Shown here piece after piece: positions 11,301 through 22,455 of a DNA stretch of 64,000 bases. Below the pieces are notes generated by a model. The model worked only from the letters and a program-made list of their open reading frames with translations, searched no databases and had not been told where the DNA came from. The first letter of the stretch is position 1. Each line of letters opens with the position of its first letter. Both the position numbers and the translations under genes were made by a program. Origin of the DNA: Mangifera indica (lineage: Eukaryota; Streptophyta; Magnoliopsida; Sapindales; Anacardiaceae); assembly GCF_011075055.1 (NCBI RefSeq), contig NC_058150.1, forward strand, positions 1,364,001-1,428,000. Reading direction: 5' to 3'.

Positions 11301-12658
11301 ACATAAGTCTTGGAATGCAAGTCCTCTGACAAAAAAGAATGTTTTCATGAAGAAATGAATGAAATCAGAGATGAAAATTATGACAATGAGAAAGAAGATG
11401 TAACCTTCAATAATGAAAATGAAGATTTGGATTTCAATTAAAATACATATTTGATAAAAGTTTATGTAGATTAAAGAGTTTTTATATTTGTTTATGTTTT
11501 ATTTTAAACATTTATATTTGTTTTTGAGAATTCATCGATGATATTATACTTTGATGTTTGAGTAATTGGTCTCTATTAATTTGTTTTTTTATCGTTTTTG
11601 GTCCAAAAGCAATGCCTTTGCCTCATTTTTTTCGTTCAGGCGATAAAATCCCTCATCGCTTTTAGGTGCTTTTCACCTTTAACAATTATGATTTACACTG
11701 CTATCTTGACATCCTTCGTTGTACAGCACTGTGCTTGAGGTAAATTGCAATATCACATATGAACCATGGATTCGTGTGCTTCATGAGAAAGTACTCAGCT
11801 ATTTGTCAGTCCAATGGGTCCATGACAAGCACTGTTTTGTTTAATTGTGTTGTTGCCTTCATGCCTGTAGACCTGTTTTATAAGGTTATTTTCAAGAGTT
11901 AGCCTCACTTTTCTCTTTGATTGGACTGTCTGCGTTTCTATTGAATTTTGTGATATTTGTATGTAAAGGCTCCAGAGGATCGGAGACAAGTCTTTCGTCG
12001 TGAGCTGCAGAGGGTGGGTATTGAAGGTGCTAAAGTTTTGCGTGAACTTGCGAATAAAATTAAGAGAATGGAGAAATTAGGTCCAGTCGACATACTCTCT
12101 GAAGTGCATGAGGCTGCAGAGGAATTGCAGAGCAAGGTTGACCGGAAATCATACCTTCTTGTCAATGCAGAGAGCTGGGAAATTGGAACCCGGGCGAAGG
12201 TGCAGGGAGAACCCCAAGAATCACTTAAGTTGGATGATGAAGAAAATGAAGTGCTTGAATATAAATCTCGTAGCGAAGCTGTACTTGATCTCAGATCAGT
12301 TATGCACACAAATTGGGAATTCCATAGCTCAAACATAGGTATGAATTCCAGAAGGATACCAGACATTCCTCCTGAAATGAAGAAACAAATATCATGGCCA
12401 GCTCGAATCTCATTTGATGCTGATGCAATGCCACATTTGGAAAAATCAAAAACGTATGAAAGTGCAAGCGCCTTGTCTCTAGCGACTTTTTCTTCACTTT
12501 TGATTGAATTTGTTGCCAGGTTGCAAAATGTTGTTGATGCTTTTGAAGAGTTAGGTGAGAAAGCAAATTTTAAGGAACCTATTGATCAATCAGCAATGGA
12601 GGCAGCGCTGCTGCCAATTGGGTGGTGGACCAGATTGCGGAGATTGCTGAAGTTCTAG
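8359..12658 (+). CDS. Aluminum-activated malate transporter, ALMT9/ALMT4-like (vacuolar clade)
   Basis: Six exons, 8359..8710, 9592..9729, 9838..10107, 10224..10360, 10454..10600 and 11969..12658, give 577 residues. All junctions are GT-AG and keep frame. The N-terminus is cytosolic and includes [11 protein letters not shown]. It is followed by [19 protein letters not shown] and a hydrophobic channel region of about six membrane segments (residues about 73-235) containing [17 protein letters not shown]. The [12 protein letters not shown] block carries the family WEP motif. A long soluble C-terminal domain ends in [11 protein letters not shown]. Length and motifs fit the vacuolar anion-channel clade that moves malate or chloride across the tonoplast, often in guard cells. 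Intron 5 (10601-11968) hosts a hAT-type insertion. I cannot tell ALMT4, 5, 6 and 9 orthologues apart from sequence alone. Confidence 0.93.
9271..9428. repeat. Short terminal-inverted-repeat element in ALMT intron 1
   Basis: The left end CTAGTTAGGACCATCCTGAC and the reverse complement of the right end, CTAGCCAAGATCATCATGAT, match over most positions. They are flanked by similar AGATTT / AGAATTT. This fits a 158-bp MITE. It lies wholly within the intron. Confidence 0.45.
11083..11698. mobile_element. Non-autonomous hAT-type element in ALMT intron 5
   Basis: The 600-bp element at 11091-11690 has terminal inverted repeats CATAGTTGTTAAA / CATAATTGTTAAA. It is flanked by 8-bp direct repeats, GTTTACAC (11083-11090) and ATTTACAC (11691-11698), with one mismatch. 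Eight-base target duplications are the hallmark of hAT transposons. Internal sequence at about 11353-11441 reads as an acidic peptide ending NEDLDFN before a stop, possibly the last codons of a lost transposase. The rest is non-coding. It lies in a 1.37-kb intron whose splice sites are intact. Confidence 0.8.
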
Positions 12659-14040
12659 AATCCAAACAGAAACATTTTTCTGTTAAAATCCTGAAACATG
12701 AAACTCAAATCTTATATGAATTCTCAAGCTACCTATTGATGGAATCACAGCTTCTGACATTGGTTTCAAGACTTTCCAACATACATCGGTCTCAGTTTTT
12801 TAAGTCTGAAGACAATGGAGGCTGATTTCAGAACAGCAAATTTTTGCAGACAAGAAATGGTGTACAAACTCTCTTGTAGTGGTAGTTTTATCAAGGATAG
12901 ACTGGTAGATCTAATATCTGGAAGCAGAGAGAAAATTTCTGATGAATTTTTCTTTTGGATGACAAGACAAATCCAGTTACCATGAATTTGTATGAAAACA
13001 TGGTAGAATATATATGAAAATAAACTTTTTGTTGCTCTGTTTATTTTTGGCAATAATATATGTATCCAATTTTGTGTATCTATTTAATTATTTATATTTG
13101 GGTATTACTTTATTTTAATTTAAAATCATCTAATTATACAATAACGTATCATCTGGATACCTAATTGGATACTCAAAACTGGGTGTATTAACTCTTTATG
13201 TCAGTCTTTATACTTTTGGTTTCTCATCCCTATTTGATGAATCCTTTTGCTGCCTGCTTGGAACATCATACAGTTGACATCCAGATTTGGCAACCCCATT
13301 TTGGAAGGAAAGTTGCAGTTTCAAAGTATTGGTTTTTGCTATTAAAAATGCAAATGTCAGAAATCCATCTTTTATCATTTTCATTTCAGTATTTTGCCTA
13401 CAAGTTCGAGGTTGCTGCCCCTGAGCTGAACTGAGGGGAGTAACCAAGCTGAGTCCAAGCCTGATCTTGCTCAGTTCCAGGTTAGGGTTGATTAAAATAT
13501 CAGTAACCCTCTAAAGTGTCAAATCTTGTTCTTATATTTTCAAAATATAAAATTAATTAATAAATATATAAATCATGAAATTTAAATATGTTTTTTTCAG
13601 TCAAGTTTGAATCAGTTACCATTGTTTCAAGTTCAGGCAAAAAACTTCTTAATTGAACTCAGCTTTGTCACAGTGTCATCAAATTGAGTTCAAACCAAAT
13701 ATTATTCAATTCGATTTGTTCATATTTTAACTGATGTCACCAATCTATCTGACCCATCACTGGTTAAGACCCAGAGTGACCTTTGGACTGGAGCAAGGTC
13801 CGGTTCGAGAATGAAAAAATATTGATTTTAATACCAAAAGGAAAACATCTGACGGACTGAACCGGACCGGACCAACATTTCAAATTCACCTCATTTTGTG
13901 ACAACAATCTTCTCGAGTCAAAAAGACAACCCGATATTGAAGTAAATTACTGCCTAAAAAGGAAAAACAAATCAGATCAAATAAAATCTTTTAGCTTTAC
14001 ATCTCTCTTCACGTTCTCGCCGGATCAAGTACTTTGCTCG
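12659..14040. other. Intergenic between ALMT and PP2A scaffold genes
   Basis: Probable ALMT 3' UTR just after 12658. A palindromic element lies at about 13062-13172 (ends GTATCCAAT / ATTGGATAC). The stretch 13590-13880 resembles dispersed repeat sequence with an inverted GTCCGGTTC / GAACCGGAC pair. The sequence just before 14060 should be the PP2A leader exon. No other gene seen. Confidence 0.5.
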
Positions 14041-14611
14041 CTCAATCCAAGCCTCTCTAGGTACTATAATGTTTCTTTTTTTTTTTTTCATCTGGCAACA
14101 TGTTTTTTTATTTCGGTGAAGCTTCTTACTGTCGCTTTACGCTTTGAATTTCTTCGATCTGATTTTTTTGGTGTATAATTATTGCTTTTGGAAACCTGTG
14201 AACTCGTGGAATCACTCGTATTAGCTTGAGATCTTATTAGGTTTGTGTTTCTGGACTCTCTGTTTTCTAATTAATTAGAGTAATTCTTTTTATAGCATTC
14301 AGTGTGGTGTGTATGGAATTATGTTGAATTTATGAAATTATGAGAATTAATTGGAAATTTTGGTTTTTTCCCTGTAATGTTGTATAGTCAAGAACTAATA
14401 AATTTGGATGGTTTAGAAATAAATTGTGAAACTTAAACTTGGTAAAGTGCTTTCAATTTTCATTTATTTAAAAATTTTGTTCCTATTTTTAAATTATTCA
14501 GCTATGAAGAATGTTATTTTTAATATGTGGGTTTTTTTTGTAGAGTTAAATTGTGCAAAAACTAGATTATTATTATTTTTTTTCTGTAGGTGTGAGATCT
14601 TGCGAGCCAAG

Positions 14612-17600
14612 ATGGCTATGATCGATGAGCCACTTTACCCCATTGCAGTTCTAATTGATGAGCTGAAAAATGATGATATTCAACTTCGTTTGAACTCAAT
14701 CCGGAGGCTGTCAACTATAGCTCGTGCCCTTGGAGAGGAGAGGACTCGGAAGGAGTTGATACCGTTTTTGAGTGAGAATAATGATGATGACGATGAAGTA
14801 CTTCTTGCAATGGCAGAAGAATTGGGGGTTTTCATTCCTTATGTTGGTGGTTTGGAACATGCAAATGTGTTGCTTCCTCCACTGGAGACTTTGTGCACTG
14901 TTGAGGAAACTTGTGTGAGAGACAAGTCAGTGGAGTCATTGTGTAGGATTGGTTCACAGATGAGGGAACAAGACGTGGTTGAGTATTTTATTCCGTTAGT
15001 CAAGGTCAGTTAATGCCACTGCTCCATTAGAATCAGGGACTCATGTGACAATGAAATCATCCAGATGAATTTTCAATAGACTAGGTTCTAACTAGGCATC
15101 ATTTGGTTACTAGTACTATTACTAGTGTAGTCTTAGTGATTGGCCTTCACAAGGTGACAGTTCAGTTTTGCTATCATCTAATATAATTGTTCAATTACTA
15201 TTTTATTTTTTTCAATCATACTTTCTTTCTGGTCTTAATTAATATTTTTAGATGATATACTTTGACCTTACTACAGTTTGAATAACTCTGTTTATCACAC
15301 ATTTTGTTCCTGAACATCTAGAGACTGGCTGGTGGCGAGTGGTTTACAGCTCGAGTCTCATCATGTGGTTTGTTTCATATTGCATACCCAAGTGCTCCAG
15401 AAGCGTTAAAAACTGAACTTCGAACAATATACAGGCAACTGTGTGAAGATGACATGCCCATGGTTAGGAGATCTGCTGCAACAAACCTTGGAAAATTTGC
15501 TGCTACGGTTGAATCTTCCCATTTGAAGTCTGAAATCATGTTTATATTTGAGGAGTTAACACAAGATGGTATGTAGATTCAGAAGTATATTTGTTCAGTT
15601 TGCTTTTTTATAATTCAGCTATATGATAGTCATTATTCTTTGCTGATTTATTCTTAGTATAAGATATTTTTCAAATGTTAACCCATGTATTCTTTTTTTG
15701 TGCTTGATTTTATTCTTATAGCTAATATTTAATCTAACAGTTATTGCAATGCTAAGATAGATTAACGAATGCTAGGAAATTATGGTACTTTTTCTAATGC
15801 AACAGCTTTCCTTATCCCTCTTAACAAAACAAAAATAAAAATAAAAAACCATTGGTAAACTGCCACTGGAAATTGATCAATGATTTTCAAACTATAGCAG
15901 TTCCTTTCTCAATTTTGTGTATGTTGTAAGAAAATCTACAGATATCACTCTAGACTTTTTATAAAGCACAAACATGGCTTAGTAGCACAATCTATGAGTT
16001 TGCAGCTTCAACATTTTTCAGGCAAACATAGTTAAAGTGTTAAAACCTCCATATTTCTTGGCAAATATAAAATTTATCCCTTTTTTATTTTCTAAGTTGT
16101 GGGTTAATATCAAATCTTCTCAAATTTATCTTTGCTTCAGAGCAAGATTCTGTTCGGTTGTTGGCTGTTGAGGGTTGTGGAGCTCTTGGAAAGTTGTTGG
16201 AACCCCAGGATTGCGTCGCACATATTCTACCTATTATAATTAATTTCTCGCAGGTACAACATATCTTATTATTGATTTTATTTATATATTTTTTCTCATA
16301 TGTCATATCCATTGATGATTTATTGCAATATGGTATTCATTGGCCATCATGCTTGATAAATTTTTTTATTACACAGGATAAGTCTTGGCGTGTTCGTTAC
16401 ATGGTTGCAAATCAATTATATGAGCTATGTGAAGCTGTCGGTCCTGAGCCTACCAAGTAATCAAATTGATGTTCTAGTTTAGCCAATCTTTTGTTGGTTT
16501 CTATGTTCCTGTGGAAGATTGCAATGCATATCCAATTTTTTTCTTTAATTTTTTATTTTTAACTTGGTAATCTCATATGTACTTGCTAATACCTTCTCAC
16601 TTTGAAAATGTTACATGAATGTCAAGGTTGTGAGGTTGTCTTTTAGATTTTTAATCATTTAAAGTCTTTTTTATCTTTTTGCTGTCTATTTTGTATGCTA
16701 TTGTTTTCTTATTGAATTTATGGATCTTCTGTCGGTTTGCTCGAAGTGTAATTAACACTTGTATTGATTTTTGACTTTTTTTAGGTCAGATGTGGTTCAT
16801 GCATATGTTCGGCTACTTCGTGATAATGAAGCTGAAGTACGTATTGCTGCTGCTGGAAAAGTAACTAAGATTTGCCGTATTTTGACTCCAGAACTTGCAA
16901 TCCAGCATATTCTTCCTTGTGTGAAGGTACATACGTGCTTGATATTATTATTTTATTTAGTACAAATTCCTTTCCATATTATTACATTCTTGTTTTGATA
17001 ATTTGTGATAGTGGCATCATCAAAAAATACACGTTCTACTACTGTAGGATTTATCAACAGATTCCTCACAACATGTTCGTTCTGCTTTAGCTACTGTTAT
17101 AATGGGAATGGCTCCAGTTTTAGGAAAGGTAAGAAATCTGTATTTGTAATCTTTCTCTGTGAATGAAATTATGAGTCATCTATTCATTCACATGTTCACA
17201 AAACTAAAGATGGCATACCTTACATGATATTCATAAATAAATCTCAATGATAACATTTGACCTTTGTTGATGACTGTATGATTTTGAGGAGCTGAACTAT
17301 TGATTTGACCATTCATTCTGATCTTTCATTCTGACAACCTGGTGTACTAGATTTGTTACTTATGACTGATGATGGATTGTCTTCTCATATTTTTTCTGTG
17401 CATAATTTTACATCGTCTTAGACAACTTGATGATCATGTTATTGTTCTTGTGTGTGTGTGTGTCTGTGTTTCAAATGAAGTTTCTTTTGTCAATTGATTG
17501 CTATCTATTTAAGAAATTAGCGTAATATGGTAATATATTCTATTGCTTTTAACTGGTAAACCAACTTAATGGCATTCATGATATTTCTTTGAGCAAACAT

Positions 17601-20600
17601 AGCATTCTCTTATCATAAGAATTGTAGTACTTGATTGTGTTAACATGTTTACATTTCTTTGTGAATGAAGATTCTTGGTTCTCATGTGGATCATACAGGG
17701 CTATGTTCCCTACATCTTTGTTCCTTCACCATCGAATCTGAATGATAAATATAGTTATTATATTTATTCCTTGGAATGCTTATTTCTCTCTGGCCATTTA
17801 GTTTACTTTCCTTTTATGGTTGCAGGATGCAACAATAGAGCAACTGCTGCCTATTTTCCTTTCTCTTCTAAAGGATGAATTTCCTGATGTCCGGCTTAAT
17901 ATTATTAGCAAGCTTGATCAAGTGAACCAGGTCTGTCAAAAGTTCAGAATCTGAATGTCACTTGCATTTTTATGAAATTTGTAGTCATTTTTTTAGGTCA
18001 TGGATTTTGCTTGAATGGGTAAAGTATGTCTGTTGTCCAACAAGTTTTTGAGCAAATGGTTCTGGATATGCTGTTTGGATTCCTGAGATGTTTGAAGTCT
18101 AGTGTGACATATACTGGTCCCTTTAAATCATGAATCTATTGTCTTGATTTTTTCACTCTCTTTCTCTAACTGGAATTTGTAAGGTCATTATATTTCACTC
18201 CCTACTTAAATTAATACTTCAATGGAATTTTTGTCCAAAATAATGCCCCCCTTTTTCTCCTGCTGGTTTGATGAACTGGTATTTTGTATTTATCTGGCTC
18301 TGTATGATGAGTGATTGTTATTTGAATGAATTACTCTGATTTGGCTGTTTATGCAGGTAATTGGAATTGATCTGCTATCTCAATCTCTGTTGCCAGCAAT
18401 TGTTGAGCTTGCAGAGGATAGACACTGGAGGGTTAGACTTGCAATAATTGAATACATACCATTATTGGCAAGTCAATTGGGCGTTGGGTTCTTTGATGAT
18501 AAGCTTGGTGCTCTTTGCATGCAATGGTTAAAAGATAAGGTATGCGAACTTGTGTGGTAGTTTGAATTTGAGTAAAAGTGTTTGAAATATGTTATTCTAT
18601 CTCTAACTTTCTCACATTTTCTTATGTGATTGCAAATTATGTTTGCAGTTCCTCACTTAGAATTTCAGCTCTTCTCCTTTTTGTCTAAACTGTCACGGCT
18701 TGGCCAGATCAAACACTAGTGATTTTGTATCCAATCAAAACCTTGACTAATTGATCAAATTGGTTGGCTTCAATAGACTTATTTCTTGGAACCAAAAAGA
18801 GTAGTGTTCTGTTCTTTAGCAATTGAGGGTGCAGGCGAAAGATGTAAAGTGCTGCAGAGCATGCATGAAAAAGACCAACAACAATGAAAGAGGGATCGGG
18901 GCCTTTTAAGATGCAATTAAACGATTATCAGATAGAAACTGTGAGAAATCTAAAAGGCAAAGATACTTAGAAACCTTTCTTTGACTAACGGTTAAATCTA
19001 TTTGCTCAAATGGCTCTCGCTGTTTGCTTTTGGCTAGACCATAAAAGCATGCTGTACATAAAGTGCGTTTATACAATTAATTAATACCATAGATTCACAT
19101 GATCTTTCATTCTCTACATTTTATGGGAGTTTTCTTTGGAAGGCTAGAATTAGATCACAGATTTGCTGGTTAACATATTAACCACATAGCTGCTCACTGT
19201 ACAAAATATATTGTTATAAAAAAAATTAATTAAAGCATTTTTGCTAATCTTTGAATGAAAAGTTATAGTGTTTGTGATTTTATGTGCTTAAAGTTTCATT
19301 AGCTTACATTCTTGGTGTAGTTATTTGCAACAGAAGTTATTTCTTATTGTCCAGTATAAGCATGATAAGATGAATTCATGTATTTTTCAACTTTTGTTGT
19401 TTCTATTATGGTTTTTACAGCATAGTCATGCAGCCATCAGCTGTTAAAATAAACTTGTAATACCCGTTTTGCTTATGTATTGGTAATGATCATAGGTTTA
19501 TTCCATTCGTGATGCTGCTGCTAATAACGTGAAGCGTCTTGCAGAAGAATTTGGCCCAGATTGGGCAATGCAGCACATAGTTCCACAGGTTGTTTGGATT
19601 CTGTGTTGCAAAAATTACATATTTATTTCAGCATCTTCATCTTTGGAAAAAGAAATATTTAAACATGTTTTTGACATGAATAGAGTCATTAGATAAGACA
19701 AATTTAAGTGCAAATTTCTTTAAGGTGTTGGTTTTTATAATAATGCCTGTCACGTGTCTCAGAAATGGGATGGATTTTGAAGTGCGAGTATTAATTGGAA
19801 GTTACTTTTTTTAATGAATTTTATCTGTGTTCTTTTCTAACTCTTTGTACAAACTTTTCAATCTGTTGACAGGTTTTGGACATGATTAACAACCCACATT
19901 ATTTGCATCGGATGACCATTCTACATGCAATTTCTTTGCTTGCCCCTGTGATGGGCTCTGAAATTACTTGTTCAACGCTTCTGCCTGTGGTTATAAATGC
20001 ATCAAAAGATAGGTAAGTCTCTGGATCCTGAAGCTTATGAGTATTTGTTTTTTGTTCTATAATAATTTGGACAAAAGGCTGAGATTCACATCACAGGGTG
20101 CCAAACATCAAATTCAATGTGGCAAAGGTGTTGCAGTCACTTATTCCCATTGTCGATCAATCTGTAAGTTATTTAAAATAATTATGTAATCTTTGTGCCT
20201 GAAAATATTGGGATTTTTATTTCTTTAGAATTTAGTCAACACATTTTCTTATAGCTGATAACACAAAATGATTAAATTTTAGAGGTGAAGAAATTGGTAT
20301 CATTAATTGTTGTTGAATAAATATGGTTCCCTAAATATTGCATTAAACCAAAAATCAAAATATTCACTGCTTGATATGGCTAGATATCAGTTGGTCTCTC
20401 TCTATCTTTTTCACACACACACACATATGTATGTTCATCTACCTTTGAGGTTGGCCCTCCCATCAAAACTTGAGATCATGCAGTTGAGGAGCCCTAAATC
20501 AATTTCTTCTTAAGTTGATTCCTTTAAAATGCCCAGGGGGAATTAACTAGTGTATATTATCTTATTTTCCTTGATGTAGGTAGTTGAGAAGATGATCCGT

Positions 20601-20699
20601 CCATGTTTGGTCGAGCTGAGTGAGGATCCAGATGTCGATGTCAGATTTTTCGCCACTCAAGCACTACAGTCAAGTGATCAGGTTATGATGTCCAGTTAA
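14612..20699 (+). CDS. PP2AA: Serine/threonine protein phosphatase 2A 65-kDa regulatory (scaffold) subunit A
   Basis: Twelve coding exons give 587 residues: 14612..15004, 15322..15568, 16141..16253, 16377..16456, 16785..16926, 17048..17128, 17826..17930, 18357..18539, 19496..19588, 19873..20012, 20097..20163, 20580..20699. A leader intron runs 14061-14589. The protein begins [19 protein letters not shown] and ends VMMSS. It is HEAT repeats throughout, with recurrent D-x-V-R and L-P helices such as [36 protein letters not shown] and [16 protein letters not shown]. Length matches plant RCN1/PP2AA proteins, about 587-588. It is the scaffold that holds the catalytic C and regulatory B subunits, acting in auxin transport, ABA and other signalling. 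All splice frames agree. Which of the RCN1/PP2AA2/PP2AA3 paralogues it is cannot be decided here. Confidence 0.97.
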
Positions 20700-20977
20700 G
20701 ATTATTGTTGTAATTAGCACTATTTTTTTTTTCATTCCTTTTCAGAATGCAGATATGTATCAAGTATCTAACTGATGAGGTGCCAGCGCTCCTTGTAGTC
20801 AGATAATATCTTGCCCTCTGATGCTTTGAAATTTTGATTGCATTTTTTACCCCTTGTCCAGTAAAATGTTTGGCGCTCACCAGTCATTAACTGGTGATGA
20901 AATATTTGTTCCATATCTTGATTTACAATCTCTCTAGTGACCTTTTGTGTGCACAAACAATGAGTATTAACTTGTGT

Positions 20978-21350
20978 ATTAACAATTAGGATTGAATTTT
21001 ACTTGAGTTCGAACGAGCCCGAAATGAGTTTAGCTTTAGTGAGCTCAAGTTCGATTATGACAGTTTAATATTTTCAAGCTTAAGCTTGAGTTTTAGAAGT
21101 GTTTAATTCGTAAAACTTGCAAGCTTAAAAAATTCAATATAAATTAACTAAAATGATGTCGTTTTAGTATTAAATTGAGCTCAAAGCTGATTAAACTCAA
21201 ACTTGAGTCGAACTCGAGCTTGACTTCTTTTGAGCAAGTTGAGTTCAAACATCTTTGAAGCAAGCTCAAACTCGAGCTTGATCCCACTAAAACAGGCTTG
21301 AGCTCAGGAAAATTTGAGCACGTTTGGTTGAATCTAATTTTATTAACAAT
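20978..21350. mobile_element. Inserted repeat flanked by 9-bp direct repeats
   Basis: The 355-bp sequence 20987-21341 is bounded by perfect ATTAACAAT copies at 20978-20986 and 21342-21350. The interior is rich in CTTGAG, GAGCTC and CTCGAGCTTGA words in both orientations. A central block reads AATGATGTCGTTTTAGT. It lies 280 bp past the PP2A stop codon. The class is uncertain; it belongs to a dispersed family seen elsewhere in the window. Confidence 0.6.
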
Positions 21351-22455
21351 GACGTGTTATTATATAATCGATTAATATTTTATTTTTTATTTAAAATTAT
21401 TTAATTACGTACAAATATTATTGCAAGTAATTTTAGTGTTTCTTATGTGAATGAGAATTGGCTTTTGAACTGTGCTTTGGAACTGAAATTATGTCTTGGA
21501 AGAAGATAGCAAGAACTAAGAAGGTGAAGGATGCTTGGAAATTTTGACTTTTATAAAACACGAAAACTAAATTACGTTGAAAACCCTTATTCCATGTTTG
21601 CGGGTGACTAAATATTTTGCCATGAACTTAAAAGAAATAAATAGCATATTTCGGCAGTTCCAAATAATTTGAATAAAATTAAAATTGGCAGATTTTCAAA
21701 TATTAAGAAGTTTTGGTGAAATTTTTAGTTCATTTGTATCTTGACAGTACCTGCTAAGGGGTTATATGTCGGGTTTCATGTTACGGGTTAAAGGGTACTC
21801 AATCAGAATATGATCAATATTAGGATCGTGAAAAAAACTTTCAAATCAAATGCAACCCCTTTTATGAACAGATTGACACAATACAACTTGTTTAACTTGT
21901 ATGAAAAAAGGGGTAAAATTCTTTTCGATCCCTTTTGGCATGAATCATGTTTTTCGCCATATATTCTCAAATTAATCAGTTTTGACACAAAATGATATGA
22001 TATTTATATACATGTTGTCTGTTATTAAGGATTCACTTGAATACAATCTGATTTGTAAATAGATTAATATGAACACTCCCTGTATTTGTGTAAAAATACC
22101 TGATGACCCTTGTTAACATGTTATATCGAGTTAATTAATCATGCTATAAATTGTCAGTTCTACTTGGAACTTACCCAGAAGGAAACAGAAGAACAATGTT
22201 TTCTTTTTCCTAATTGACAAATTAAAGCAACTGGTTTTTGTTTTTTTTTTTTTGTTTTAATATCTACTTCACAGATATTAAAAAAATATACACACTATTT
22301 TGTGTCTCCTCTCCTGTTCCCACAGTACTATTTAAGTTTATATTATGTTATATACACAAGTTTATTATTATACATGCAGAGGTTCATGCACAGAATTTCA
22401 TCGAGTATAAGAATAATGAGCTATATAAAATATGACTAATTTACAGACAAAATTC
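21351..22455. other. Intergenic between convergent PP2A-A and APCB1-like genes
   Basis: AT-rich. The part right of 21350 has the ATTTAAAATTATTTAATTA signature of the palindromic MITE family. No coding gene supported. Confidence 0.45.

Noticed and set aside
12622..12825. Plus frame continuing past the ALMT stop ([17 protein letters not shown]...)
   Set aside because: The [11 protein letters not shown] ending in the main frame fits ALMT C-termini as I recall them; the other frame would need an unseen intron or frameshift.
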